The notes under the pieces were generated by a model that searched no databases, was not told the DNA's origin, and saw nothing but the letters and a program-made list of their open reading frames with translations. Source: Actinomycetota bacterium (GTDB lineage Bacteria; Actinomycetota; Actinomycetes; Nanopelagicales; Nanopelagicaceae). From it: 64,000 nucleotides of DNA. The stretch is taken from NCBI GenBank assembly GCA_027728065.1, contig JAQBVO010000001.1:62001-126000 (forward strand), read 5' to 3'. Each line of letters begins with the position of its first letter. Position 1 is the stretch's first letter. A program made the position numbers and the translations under genes. Of the stretch, positions 1 to 10,247 are shown in pieces.

Positions 1-1329
<1,329 letters not shown>

Positions 1330-1333
<4 letters not shown>

Positions 1334-2295
1334 TGCAGAGCCAGCGCTATTTCAGCGGCTAATGCACAGTTGGCTTTAATAATCTCAGTATTAATTGCTA
1401 GAGACTCACCATGGGAAGTGCTATGAAAATGCTCAAGTAGGTAGGGAGTCACTGCCTTGCCATCGATTCCATCATGGGCCGCCTTTGCAAGCCCGGTTGC
1501 CAGGATCTGATCATGGCGCGCTTTAGCCATCTCTTTCTTGACCGGGTTTGCCACAATCAACGACTTGAACTGCGTGCCGATAAGCGTACGGGCTTTAATG
1601 ATTGCGGCAATCTCATCTGCACTATCTACTCGGTGCTCAAGATCAAAGCCCGAATCGGTGAGATAGAAGCCAGGGAAGCGATGTGTTTGATATCCCACTA
1701 AAGAGATAGCTAGGGTTTCAAGCCGCTCCAGCGTTGCATGGACATCGAGGATGGATTTCACACCAGCGCATACAACGGTCATATCTAACCCTGACAGAGC
1801 TGTTAAGTCGGCCGATTCATCAAATGATTCGTTGGCACCGCGGTGCACACCACCGAGTCCACCCGTTGCAAAGACTCTGATCCCGGCGATCGCTGCGATA
1901 TGTGCAGTCGCAGCCACGGTAGTTGCTGCGCTTGTGCCTTGGGCTAGAACGATGGCTAAATCTCTAATCGATGCCTTTAAAATATCCTTACGATTGGCAA
2001 TCGCCTCAAGATGGCTAGATTCAAGACCAACATGTATAACTCCATCTAGAAGCGCGATCGTTGCAGGCACAGCGCCGACCCCACGGATTATCTCTTCGCA
2101 TTCGATAGCAACGGCTAAGTTAGATGGATGTGGTAAACCATGGCTGATAATCGTGGATTCGAGAGCAACAATAGGCCCACCAACAGCGATTGCAGCACTG
2201 ACTTCGGCTGAGTATGTAATCGCACTCTTCACAGGTACAACCCTAGCCGATGTAATGAGAAGATAGGCACGTGCATTTATCGCAGATAACTCCAT
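1330..2295 (-). CDS. psuG: Pseudouridine-5'-phosphate glycosidase
   Basis: A 321-residue protein of the PsuG/IndA family, which reversibly cleaves the C-glycosidic bond of pseudouridine 5'-phosphate. Family landmarks are ALESTIISHGLPHPSN (E46 matches E. coli E31), the lysine in ILKASIRDL (K107) and the catalytic lysine in CAGVKSILD (K180). The ATG at 2295 has a Shine-Dalgarno-like AGGA 8 nt upstream, but it makes the protein about 15 residues longer at the N-terminus than the E. coli enzyme. It also overlaps the divergent gene starting at 2271 by 25 bp. A GTG at 2232, with AGGG upstream, is a credible alternative start giving 300 residues. psuK follows with a 4-bp overlap. Confidence 0.92.
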
Positions 2296-3377
2296 CGATT
2301 TTTTCCTGTCTTGGACTTAGCACTGCCAATGATGAGATTAAGGCTGGGGACAGTCCCATGGGCCGAGAAATACTTTTCCTTATTGATGGCTTGGGAGCCG
2401 ATGTTTTAGATACCTATGCTAGCCAGATGCCGTCTATTTCTAGGCTTACTACGCATGCAATGGTTAATACTGGATTTCCATCGACAACTTCTACAAGCCT
2501 TACAACACTAACAACTGGAGCGCTGCCCGGTGTACATGGGATGTTGGGCTACACCGTGCAAGTACCGCGCAGCGGTGGGCGAATTCTAAATGCACTCAAA
2601 TGGGATGAACGAGTCGATCCATTACATTGGCAGCCAGTACCAACGCTCTTCGAGCGCGCGGTGGCCGAAGGCATACAGGTCTCACACGTTGCAGCCAAGC
2701 GCTATGAAAATAGTGGTTTCACTCGCGCAGCCTTTCGTGGCGCTCAGTATCGAGGCGCCAATCTTGCAAGTGATCTGATTGCTCAGACCAAAGAGGCCTT
2801 GAAAAACACACCATCTTTTGCCTACCTCTATGTCAATGATTTAGATGTCGCTGGCCATAGTGATGGAGTAGGTAGCGATAAGTGGTTAGCGGCTTTGGCG
2901 ATGATCGATCAACTCCTTGCAAACCTTATGCGCCAGATGCCACAGGGAACTCGCATCTGGCTTACATCTGACCATGGAATGATAAATGTTGGTGAAAAAA
3001 TCGTAATTGGTAGCGGCAATCCTCTACTGGAAAATGTTGCAGTAATTGCTGGCGAACCCCGTGCACGCCACCTTTACCTAGCCCCTGGGTACGATAGCCC
3101 AGCGGCGCGAAGTGATGTGGCAAGGGTATGGGCACAGTATTTAGGTGAGCGTGCACATGTATTTACTCGCGAAGAGGCTTTAGATAACAATCTTTTTGGC
3201 GATCTCGTATCCCCCGATTCAATCGATCGCATGGGCGAAGTCATTGCAGTTGCCCAGGGTAATGCAATCTTGATTGATCCAGCACGTGTTGAAAAAGAGG
3301 GCGCGATGGTGGGTCATCATGGAGCAGATAGTTCGATTGAGAGTCAGGTCGCCTTACTGACTACAACTCTTCAGTAG
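2271..3377 (+). CDS. Alkaline-phosphatase-superfamily phosphodiesterase / nucleotide pyrophosphatase
   Basis: A 368-residue protein of the type I phosphodiesterase/nucleotide pyrophosphatase fold. Metal-site motifs are LIDGLGAD (D39), the nucleophile region FPSTTSTSL (T72 or T73), AGHSDG in the middle, TSDHGM and GHHG near the C-terminus. No signal peptide is seen, so it is probably cytoplasmic; the substrate is unknown. The start is a GTG, chosen because the preceding residues (LSQITPSIFSCLGL) resemble the usual N-terminus of this family. An internal ATG at 2358 (M30) is possible but would remove that stretch. The gene is divergent from psuG and their 5' ends overlap. Confidence 0.8.
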   Translation: MHLSQITPSIFSCLGLSTANDEIKAGDSPMGREILFLIDGLGADVLDTYASQMPSISRLTTHAMVNTGFPSTTSTSLTTLTTGALPGVHGMLGYTVQVPRSGGRILNALKWDERVDPLHWQPVPTLFERAVAEGIQVSHVAAKRYENSGFTRAAFRGAQYRGANLASDLIAQTKEALKNTPSFAYLYVNDLDVAGHSDGVGSDKWLAALAMIDQLLANLMRQMPQGTRIWLTSDHGMINVGEKIVIGSGNPLLENVAVIAGEPRARHLYLAPGYDSPAARSDVARVWAQYLGERAHVFTREEALDNNLFGDLVSPDSIDRMGEVIAVAQGNAILIDPARVEKEGAMVGHHGADSSIESQVALLTTTLQ

Positions 3378-3388
3378 AAATATTAAAG

Positions 3389-3600
3389 TCACTTGGATTT
3401 GCGGAATTTATAGAATAAAACTGCGCTGAGCACACCTAAAGTTGCAAGCATTAGGGGATAACCGATTTCCAACCCAGCTCTGGCATGAACTCAAAGTTCA
3501 TTCCATAGATTCCAGCGATCATAGTTGGACCTGCAGCTAGGGCGATCCGGGCCGAAATCCTTCGAACATCTTCATTTTGGCCTTCGACAATCACTTCAGT
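3389..3600 (-). pseudogene. corA: corA C-terminal remnant (magnesium/cobalt transporter), frameshifted
   Basis: Read on the minus strand, this stretch encodes NEDVRRISARIALAAGPTM, then IAGIYGMNFEFMPELGW, and after a one-base frame change EIGYPLMLATLGVLSAVLFYKFRKSK and a stop. The YGMN motif followed by MPEL.W..GYPL is the hallmark of the last two membrane helices of CorA. Nothing of the large cytoplasmic domain is left: the stop codon of sepH abuts the fragment directly upstream. The frameshift lies at the GW codons, about position 3470. It is therefore a remnant of about 70 codons, not a functional gene. The frame change could be a sequencing error, but the missing N-terminal part cannot be. 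Confidence 0.8.
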
Positions 3601-3602
3601 AT

Positions 3603-4388
3603 TTACTCGTCCTTTGTTGGTTTAATTCCAAACATAATCTCATCCCAACTTGGAACCTTGGCTCGTGCAACAACGCCATCTCGAACCGCATCATCATCTG
3701 GTGCTTCGCGGATAACTGCAAGACGTGGAACTTCAGGCTCGCTCGTTTGCTCTTGGCGAAGTGAGGGGTGATGTGAATCGGAGTAGACAAGACCTACGCT
3801 AGGCAGAGGAGTTGGACGCGATACTGGCTCATCACCCATCATCCAGCGCGCATTTTCATCCAGGGAAACCAGAAGGCGACGTGTGGGATCAAAGTTCCAC
3901 TGGGCAATTCCATGACCTGTGTTGTTGGGATAGTGGAGCTCTAGCGTCCACGTGCCATCTTCATGGCGCCATGTAAGCCATGAAAGATCAGATAAATCAA
4001 CGTTGCGTGGGGCAAGGCGAGAGACGACGACACCTAAGAGCGTGACGGCGTTACGTCCACCCTCTTTACGGATTGGAATCTGCTGAGCTTGATCAATAAT
4101 ATAAATCCGCTCTTGCAAGATTGGACCTGAGAAGCGTTCAATCTTCTCAATCGGAATATAATTTTCACGAGCAAGCTGTTCAGGAAGTTCGCCTGCGCGC
4201 AATCGACGCTGAATCTCTTTAACTGAAATCGTTTCAACCTCTTGCTCGGGCACTGATGAAAGCCGCGGCTGGTTCACCGTTGCGCGCAAAGTATCGCTAA
4301 TACGAAGTGAGAAATCCTTGCCATCGCTATCGTGTAGCAAAAGATGGGTGCCCTCATCGCTCTTTCCGATGAAGCGTAGCTCTGTCAT
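3603..4388 (-). CDS. sepH: Septation protein SepH
   Basis: A 261-residue protein of the actinobacterial DUF3071 family, known in Streptomyces and mycobacteria as SepH, an FtsZ-interacting division regulator. The N-terminus MTELRFIGKSDEGTHLLL starts the conserved domain. It is followed by a helix-turn-helix-like segment, VKEIQRRLRAGELPEQLARE (about 65-84), and ERFSGPILQER. The C-terminal half is low-complexity and Pro-rich, with a short conserved tail (PSWDEIMFGI) ending in KPTKDE. The start lies within the last codons of the upstream MFS gene (35 bp overlap). It fits the usual family N-terminus. The FtsZ partner is encoded in the dcw cluster at 55.3 kb. Confidence 0.88.
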   Translation of the reverse strand: MTELRFIGKSDEGTHLLLHDSDGKDFSLRISDTLRATVNQPRLSSVPEQEVETISVKEIQRRLRAGELPEQLARENYIPIEKIERFSGPILQERIYIIDQAQQIPIRKEGGRNAVTLLGVVVSRLAPRNVDLSDLSWLTWRHEDGTWTLELHYPNNTGHGIAQWNFDPTRRLLVSLDENARWMMGDEPVSRPTPLPSVGLVYSDSHHPSLRQEQTSEPEVPRLAVIREAPDDDAVRDGVVARAKVPSWDEIMFGIKPTKDE

Positions 4389-5622
4389 GTTTGGAAGAAT
4401 ATCCGATGAGCCCCTTATAAGTGGTGAAGTAAGGCAGCGTGGCTACAACGGCGGTAATCATAAATCCCAAGGGAACCCAGAATGCAGTTTGTGCGCCGTA
4501 ATTATCAATGACCCACCCCGTAATCGCACTCGATAGCGCCCCACCCAGTGGCATTCCCGCCACAACCCAACTGAGAGTTTCGGTGATCTGCCCAGGTGGT
4601 ACGGCAGATTCTGCGACACCGTAAGCGTTAACAATCAGTGGGGCGATGGCAAAGCCATTACAAAACAGGGCGATGGCCAGAGTCAAGGTCGAATCAACGA
4701 AGAGAAATGGAATACTCAAGAGTGTTAAAGAAATTAAAAAGAAAATGAAGCGGCCTGCATGTGAAAACCTCCACTTGATAAGACCATTAATGACTGCAGC
4801 GATCGCACTTCCACAGGCCCAAATCGCAAGCAGTAATCCCGACTGTGATTTCTCTCCATATACCTGGGTAAATGCCACCGTTGCAATTCCTATCGCCCCG
4901 AAGAATCCTCCAACAAAGACAGTTGGAAGCACTACGGCCTGTAGAGCTTTGATTCTTATTACTCCAGGGTGTGGATCTATTTTTCGCGTAGGTGTTGCTG
5001 GCGGCTCAGTAGATCTTTGAAGTGCGAACAGAGGTGCTCCTATAGCAAGAAATAACATTCCAACGATTAGGCCGGCGGTAGGAGCAATCGATGTTGCACA
5101 TGCTGTTGCAATTATTGGCCCAACGATAAAGACAAACCCATCGTTGAGTGCTTCTAGTGAGTAAGCAGTATTGATGACATGGCGATCGCTTTCATCCTCG
5201 GCCGTTATAGTTTTGTCAGGGCTGAGCACATGGAGCCAGCGCCGGCGAACTAAGCCACCGAGATTTATCGATGTCGCCTCGGCGATAATGATTGAGAGAA
5301 ACCAGGTCCACACAGGTGCCTGGTTCAGGACTAGGGCGAGAAAAATACTTAATCCGATAAGTTTGAGGGGAACTAATCGGAATAATAAGGCGCGTTGTCC
5401 GATTCGATCGCAGATGCGTGCCCAGTAAGGCATTGAGATCGATACGACGATCGAAGCCGCAGCACTCAGGGCGCCTGCGATTGCATATGATCCACTTGCG
5501 GCAACGACGATAAATATCAAAGCTAAAGAGTCCATTGAGACAGGCATGCGACCGATGATTCCCGGAATCGAGAACTTCATCGCCCCTGGGGTGCGAAAGA
5601 GGGTTGCATAGGCAGTGAACAT
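4354..5622 (-). CDS. Major facilitator superfamily transporter
   Basis: A 422-residue membrane protein with about twelve hydrophobic helices and a central hydrophilic loop around residues 205-225 (QRSTEPPATPTRKIDPHPG). This is the usual 6+6 MFS arrangement. The helix 2-3 loop has a weak MFS motif A (ARICDRIGQRALL). No substrate-specific signature is recognised; an efflux-type transporter is the most general guess. It overlaps sepH downstream by 35 bp and is divergent from suhB with a 33 bp gap, so both promoters must lie in or near that gap. Confidence 0.8.
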   Translation of the reverse strand: MFTAYATLFRTPGAMKFSIPGIIGRMPVSMDSLALIFIVVAASGSYAIAGALSAAASIVVSISMPYWARICDRIGQRALLFRLVPLKLIGLSIFLALVLNQAPVWTWFLSIIIAEATSINLGGLVRRRWLHVLSPDKTITAEDESDRHVINTAYSLEALNDGFVFIVGPIIATACATSIAPTAGLIVGMLFLAIGAPLFALQRSTEPPATPTRKIDPHPGVIRIKALQAVVLPTVFVGGFFGAIGIATVAFTQVYGEKSQSGLLLAIWACGSAIAAVINGLIKWRFSHAGRFIFFLISLTLLSIPFLFVDSTLTLAIALFCNGFAIAPLIVNAYGVAESAVPPGQITETLSWVVAGMPLGGALSSAITGWVIDNYGAQTAFWVPLGFMITAVVATLPYFTTYKGLIGYSSKHDRATLHRKER

Positions 5623-5655
5623 AGTGGTGAGTCTATGTCAGGCTAGAGTGCTCAT

Positions 5656-6420
5656 ATGAGCCAGGCCAAAGTAATTCTCAATTTAGCCTTAAAGATTGCG
5701 CGCCAGGCCGGTGAACTATTAGTGAATCGTCCTGCATCCTGGAACTTAACTACGAAATCAACGGCTATCGATATTGCAACACAGATGGATCATGCCAGTG
5801 AGAAACTCATCGTTGAGGCTATTCTCACCGCACGCCCGAACGATGGAATCATCGGTGAAGAGGGCGCAAACCGCCCCGGCACAAGTGGGCTGACATGGGT
5901 TATTGATCCAATCGATGGGACCGTTAATTATTTCTATGGACTTGCTGGTTGGAATATCAGTATCGGTGTCAAAGATAGCCAAGGGATGTTGGTCGGCGTA
6001 GTTCATGCACCGACAATTGGATCTATGTGGCATGCAACGCGTGGCGGTGGCGCATTCCATAATGATGTAAAGATCGAGTGCAATGATCCAGTCGATTTAA
6101 ATAAGGCACTTATATCAACGGGCTTTGCTTACGCTTTAAAAGATAGAGCCAACCAGATTGAGATTATTGATGGATTAATTACTAAAATTCGAGATATACG
6201 ACGTATCGGTGCGGCGGCAACGGATCTATGTTGTGTTGCAACTGGAATGGTTGATGGATATATCGAGACGGGACTGATGCAGTGGGATCTAGCGGCAGGT
6301 GCTCTGATCGCCCGTGAGGCTGGGGCCGTTGTAACAACAACTCTCTGGCGAGGGATGGAGTTAACCGTGGTAGCTGGCCCACACCTTCATCAGGGGTTGC
6401 AGGCCCAGATTCCCGAGTAA
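5656..6420 (+). CDS. suhB: Inositol monophosphatase family protein
   Basis: A 254-residue Mg2+-dependent, Li+-sensitive sugar-phosphate phosphatase fold. Metal ligands are visible in GEEGANRPG (E68), WVIDPIDGTVNY (D84, D87) and the C-terminal LMQWDLAAGALIAREAGA. Length and motif spacing match the IMPase/SuhB family. Actinobacterial members act on inositol 1-phosphate or sometimes on histidinol phosphate, and sequence alone does not decide. It starts with an ATG 33 bp from the divergent MFS gene and ends 100 bp before rplS. Confidence 0.85.
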   Translation: MSQAKVILNLALKIARQAGELLVNRPASWNLTTKSTAIDIATQMDHASEKLIVEAILTARPNDGIIGEEGANRPGTSGLTWVIDPIDGTVNYFYGLAGWNISIGVKDSQGMLVGVVHAPTIGSMWHATRGGGAFHNDVKIECNDPVDLNKALISTGFAYALKDRANQIEIIDGLITKIRDIRRIGAAATDLCCVATGMVDGYIETGLMQWDLAAGALIAREAGAVVTTTLWRGMELTVVAGPHLHQGLQAQIPE

Positions 6421-6449
6421 TTCAGGGCCGATTTAGGGTTCTCGGCGTA

Positions 6450-6502
6450 GCTGTGGCAGAATACCGACTCTGCACCGCCACAGCGAGTGCTTTTATTCGC
6501 AC
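6450..6502 (+). promoter_or_regulatory. Tandem hairpins in the rplS leader
   Basis: Upstream of rplS there is a perfect 8-bp inverted repeat (GCTGTGGC at 6450-6457, GCCACAGC at 6477-6484). A small stem, GTGC/GCAC (6487-6490 with 6499-6502), follows 18 bp before the start codon. Ribosomal protein leaders are often autoregulated by structured 5' UTRs, and L19 leaders are known in other phyla. Here only the structure is seen, and an autoregulatory role is inferred. There is no U-tract, so it is not a typical terminator. Confidence 0.45.
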
Positions 6503-6520
6503 AGAGAAATAGGTACGTAG

Positions 6521-7039
6521 ATGAACATCCTTGACGCCATAGATGCGCAATCCCTGCGCCATGACATCCCACAGTTTCGCGCCGGCGATGAGCTCAAGGT
6601 TCACGTACGTGTTATCGAAGGTAGCAAGAGCCGTATTCAGGTCTTCCAAGGAATCGTAATGCGTCGTCAAGGCGATGGGCTGCGCGAGACGTTCACCGTC
6701 CGCAAACTCTCTTACGGTGTTGGCGTGGAGCGTACCTTCCCAGTGCATACACCAGTTATTGAAAAGATTGAGTTAGTAAAGAAGGGCGAAGTTCGTCGCG
6801 CCAAGCTCTACTACTTACGTGATCTTCGCGGCAAAGCTGCAAAGATTCGTGAAAAGCGCGATGGCGTTGAGGGCTACGGCGATGGTGTTCTTTCAACTCC
6901 AGTGGCCGAGCCAGCAACAGAGGTATCCGAGCCACAGAGTATTGACGCTGTGTCCGAGGTTCCAGCTATAGAAGCGAGAACAGATGTCGTCTTTGAAGAG
7001 GTTGCCCAAGAAGCAACTGAAGCCCCAAAAGCTGAATAA
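6521..7039 (+). CDS. rplS: 50S ribosomal protein L19
   Basis: A 172-residue L19. The first 115 or so residues are the canonical protein ([61 protein letters not shown]). About 55 extra residues follow and are acidic and Ala/Val-rich ([11 protein letters not shown] to EATEAPKAE), which is unusual for a basic rRNA-binding protein and is predicted to be disordered. It heads an actinobacterial rplS-lepB-rnhB gene order, with lepB 8 bp downstream. Confidence 0.97.
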   Translation: MNILDAIDAQSLRHDIPQFRAGDELKVHVRVIEGSKSRIQVFQGIVMRRQGDGLRETFTVRKLSYGVGVERTFPVHTPVIEKIELVKKGEVRRAKLYYLRDLRGKAAKIREKRDGVEGYGDGVLSTPVAEPATEVSEPQSIDAVSEVPAIEARTDVVFEEVAQEATEAPKAE

Positions 7040-7047
7040 TCGCCTCA

Positions 7048-7701
7048 ATGCGTAAGAAGGGATCGCTCCTGAAGGAGCTCCCAATCCTGATTGTTGTAGC
7101 TCTTCTGCTCTCCCTATTTATAAAGACCTTCTTTGTGCAGTTCTTTTATATCCCTTCGGGCTCTATGGAAAATACTCTCCAGGTCAAGGATCGTGTCGCA
7201 GTTAATAAACTCCCAATAATTTCGCGCAGTATTTTGCGTGGAGATGTTGTTGTCTTTAGAGATCCAAATAATTGGCTGCCTGAGGCTACGGACTACTCAT
7301 CAAATATAGTTATTTCAAAGATTAAAGTCGGCTTAGTCGCAGTGGGAGTCCTGCCAAACCCTAGTAAGCAGTACTTAGTCAAGCGCACAATAGGTGTAGC
7401 CGGTGACCATATTGTCTGTTGCACAAAAGATGGGAAGATAACGGTCAACGATAAAACCATCGATGAGCCATATATCATTCCAGAAGATAAGCCTAGCGAG
7501 ATGAACTTTGATGTCACGGTACCTAAAGGCAAGATTTGGGTCATGGGAGATCATCGCGGGGCTAGCGCAGATTCGCGGTATCACCAAGATGATATAAATG
7601 AGGGAATGGTTCCGCTATCTCGCGTTACTGGTCGAGTCTTTGCCGTTATTTGGCCGATAAAAAATATTGCCTATATTCCACAGATCGATCCTGTTAAGTA
7701 G
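7048..7701 (+). CDS. lepB: Signal peptidase I
   Basis: A 217-residue type I leader peptidase that cleaves Sec and Tat signal peptides at the outer membrane face. A single N-terminal membrane anchor (about residues 10-28) is followed by IPSGSMENTL with the nucleophile at S39, the KRTIGVAGD box with the general base at K112, and the GDHRGASADSR box near residue 170. Between the box regions is a moderate insertion (about 72-105). Its place between rplS and rnhB is the standard actinobacterial order. Confidence 0.95.
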   Translation: MRKKGSLLKELPILIVVALLLSLFIKTFFVQFFYIPSGSMENTLQVKDRVAVNKLPIISRSILRGDVVVFRDPNNWLPEATDYSSNIVISKIKVGLVAVGVLPNPSKQYLVKRTIGVAGDHIVCCTKDGKITVNDKTIDEPYIIPEDKPSEMNFDVTVPKGKIWVMGDHRGASADSRYHQDDINEGMVPLSRVTGRVFAVIWPIKNIAYIPQIDPVK

Positions 7702-7707
7702 GATTTA

Positions 7708-8316
7708 ATGAAGGTGATTGAGCAGCTGCTCATCAATGCAGGTATCGCACCGATTGCAGGTGTCGATGAAGCAGGCCGTGGTGCATGTGCAGGTCCTCTA
7801 GTTATCGCAGCGGTTATTGTGCCAAATCCCTTGGCACCAGAGTTATCTGTAGTACGCGACTCAAAAGAGATCGCAGAAAACAAGCGTGAAGAGATCTTTG
7901 AAGTTATTAAATCAATCGCCACATCTATCAGTGTTGTCATTGTTGCAGCAAGTGAGGTTGATTCGCGTGGAGTCCATGCAGCAAATCTTGATGGAATGCG
8001 CCGGGCAGTTTATGGCCTTGAACAGATACCGGCATATGTTTTAACCGATGGCTATGCCATTGAGGGTTTGGGTCTGCCTAACTTAGCGGTCTGGAAAGGT
8101 GACCAAGTTGTCGTATCGATTAGTGCGGCATCGATTATCGCTAAAGTAACGAGAGATCGCATCATGCGCGATCTGGATTTACAGTTTCCAGAGTATGGAT
8201 TTGCTGGACATAAGGGCTATATCACCGCTTCACACACGAGGGCACTTAAGTCTCATGGAGTGTGCACAGAACATCGCCGCTCGTTTGCAAATATTGCAGC
8301 GCTCATCCACAAGTAA
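7708..8316 (+). CDS. rnhB: Ribonuclease HII
   Basis: A 202-residue RNase HII, which removes misincorporated ribonucleotides and RNA in RNA:DNA hybrids. The GVDEAGRGACAGP motif supplies the catalytic D20 and E21. Further acidic positions occur in LTDGYAIEG and the ASIIAKVTRDRIM block. It starts 6 bp after lepB. In many actinobacteria a small DUF2469 gene follows rnhB; here the next gene is yraN after 48 bp. Confidence 0.95.
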   Translation: MKVIEQLLINAGIAPIAGVDEAGRGACAGPLVIAAVIVPNPLAPELSVVRDSKEIAENKREEIFEVIKSIATSISVVIVAASEVDSRGVHAANLDGMRRAVYGLEQIPAYVLTDGYAIEGLGLPNLAVWKGDQVVVSISAASIIAKVTRDRIMRDLDLQFPEYGFAGHKGYITASHTRALKSHGVCTEHRRSFANIAALIHK

Positions 8317-8364
8317 TTTCAATCTAGTTGGTGTTGTCAGCGCTAGTAATTATCGTCGCCGACT

Positions 8365-8730
8365 ATGCACATAAAAAACAATCAACGCACAGGCGCCTTT
8401 GGCGAAGAGGTAGTTACACAGCATTTAATCGCCAATAACGCGCAAATCATCGAACGTAACTGGCGCATACGTGAGGGCGAAATCGACATTATTGCACTGC
8501 AACCAACGGGTGTATTTGCCTTCGTTGAGGTCAAGACGCGTTCATCACTGGCATTTGGCCACCCCTTTGAGGCCATTAATCGCGATAAGTCCCATCGCAT
8601 GCAGCGTTTGGCCCTAGGTTGGCTTGCAACACATGGATGTTTGGGATGTAACTATCAGATAGATGTCGCCGCAGTTTTAATCGCAGCCGATGGTTCGCAT
8701 TCAATTGAATATAGAGCCAATCTATTATGA
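8365..8730 (+). CDS. yraN: YraN/UPF0102 family endonuclease-like protein
   Basis: A 121-residue protein of the UPF0102 family with a restriction-endonuclease-like core. The motif EGEIDIIALQPTGVFAFVEVKTRSS (about 37-60) has the E..D...E.K arrangement expected of that fold. N-terminal GAFGEEVVTQHLIANNAQIIERNW is the family signature. Biochemical function is not established. It overlaps comM by 4 bp, consistent with one transcript from rplS through dprA. Confidence 0.9.
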   Translation: MHIKNNQRTGAFGEEVVTQHLIANNAQIIERNWRIREGEIDIIALQPTGVFAFVEVKTRSSLAFGHPFEAINRDKSHRMQRLALGWLATHGCLGCNYQIDVAAVLIAADGSHSIEYRANLL

Positions 8731-10247
8731 GTTTGGCGCAGACAACTTCGGTCGCTCTTCTTGGCTTAGATGGACATCTTGTTACGGTAGAGGTCGATAT
8801 CGCCGATGGAGTTCCGATGTACTCACTGCTTGGACTGCCCGATGCCGCACTCTCTGAATCTCGTGAACGTGTACGCGCGGCGATGGTCAACTGCGCAGAG
8901 ACATGGCCCAATAAAAAAGTTACCGTCTCACTCTCACCTGCATGGCTACCCAAGAGCGGCCCAGGCTTTGATTTAGCGATTTGCATCGCACTTCTTTGCG
9001 CTCATGAAACTATTGCACCGCAGCGCATCCGTGAAATGCTCTTTCTTGGCGAGCTCTCACTCGATGGAAGCATTCGCTCGGTACGTGGAGTTCTACCTGC
9101 TTTAATGGCCGCTTATAAATCTGGAATAAAAACCGCAGTTGTTCCCAAAGCTAACGCGGCCGAGGCTGGATTAATGGCGGGCATGGAGATAGTTGCGATG
9201 GAGCATTTAAAGAGTGTTCTGCGCTGGCTACGCACGGGTGAGCGTGAAGTTGCGCAAGAGTTTGATTACCAATGGAGTGAAGTAGATGATCGCTTGGATT
9301 TCGCCGACGTTGCTGGACAGCCCGAGGCGCGCTTAGCTGCACAAATCGCTGCAACAGGGGGACACCATATTCTTCTGATTGGTCCACCTGGTGCTGGTAA
9401 AACAATGATTGCCGAACGTATTCCAACGATTATGCCTCAGTTAACGATTGCACAGGCGATAGAGGTCACCGCCGTACACTCTTTAGCGGGAAGATTTGCG
9501 AGCAGATCTCCGACATCTCTTATCGCTCCAATAGTTAGTCCGCATCACACAACAACACGAGTTGCAATGGTCGGGGGAGGTGCCCATGCGATTAAGCCGG
9601 GTGCCTGTTCACTGGCTCATCACGGAGTTCTCTTTATCGATGAAGCGCCAGAGTGCCCATCGGGTGTTTTAGACTCGCTGCGCCAACCATTAGAGGCCGG
9701 CACAATTACGATCGCGCGCAGTATCGGAAACGTAACTTTTCCTGCACAGTTTCTACTAGTACTGGCTGCAAATCCATGTCCATGCGGAAAGTTCAGTGGG
9801 CGTGGTCATAACTGCACATGCTCTTCGCAACAAGTACGCCGCTACTTAGGCAGACTCTCAGGTCCCCTAATGGATCGAATAGATCTGCGTGTACACGTTG
9901 ATCCGGTAGGGCGGGTCGACATGGCGCGCAGCGAATTAGGTGAATCAAGTGCCGACATACGTGCGCGTGTAATTGCCGCACGTGCCATTGCACAAAAACG
10001 CTTTGCAGCATCTGGTTTTACGCTTAACTCGCAGATTCCTGCACGTGCACTTCGTACGGTTTTTCAACCAGAGCGTGCGGCGATGAATTTTTTACATGAT
10101 GAACTCGAGTCAGAACATATTACGGCGCGGGGTCTGCACAAAATTGCACGAGTCTCTTGGACATTGGCCGATCTACATGGCCACAAAACTCCGACGCTGG
10201 CCGATGTTACCCAGGCACATTCGATGCGCGGGGGTATTGAGATATGA
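8727..10247 (+). CDS. comM: YifB/ComM-family AAA+ ATPase (Mg-chelatase-like)
   Basis: A 506-residue protein. The N-terminal ChlI-like domain (about 20-140) precedes a AAA+ core with Walker A GPPGAGKTM near residue 218, Walker B LFIDEAPE and the Cys-containing segment NPCPCGKFSGRGHNCTCS. The C-terminal Mg-chelatase lid follows. In Gram-negative bacteria ComM is a branch-migration helicase in natural transformation. The coupling here with dprA (4-bp overlap) and yraN supports a DNA-uptake or recombination role. Confidence 0.92.
   Translation: MSLAQTTSVALLGLDGHLVTVEVDIADGVPMYSLLGLPDAALSESRERVRAAMVNCAETWPNKKVTVSLSPAWLPKSGPGFDLAICIALLCAHETIAPQRIREMLFLGELSLDGSIRSVRGVLPALMAAYKSGIKTAVVPKANAAEAGLMAGMEIVAMEHLKSVLRWLRTGEREVAQEFDYQWSEVDDRLDFADVAGQPEARLAAQIAATGGHHILLIGPPGAGKTMIAERIPTIMPQLTIAQAIEVTAVHSLAGRFASRSPTSLIAPIVSPHHTTTRVAMVGGGAHAIKPGACSLAHHGVLFIDEAPECPSGVLDSLRQPLEAGTITIARSIGNVTFPAQFLLVLAANPCPCGKFSGRGHNCTCSSQQVRRYLGRLSGPLMDRIDLRVHVDPVGRVDMARSELGESSADIRARVIAARAIAQKRFAASGFTLNSQIPARALRTVFQPERAAMNFLHDELESEHITARGLHKIARVSWTLADLHGHKTPTLADVTQAHSMRGGIEI

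Noticed and set aside
1751-2266. Long antisense open frames such as this 171-codon frame, 13254-13769 and 15529-16011
   Set aside because: They lie fully opposite psuG, xylB and aroG, respectively, and their residue patterns are reading-frame shadows without recognisable motifs.
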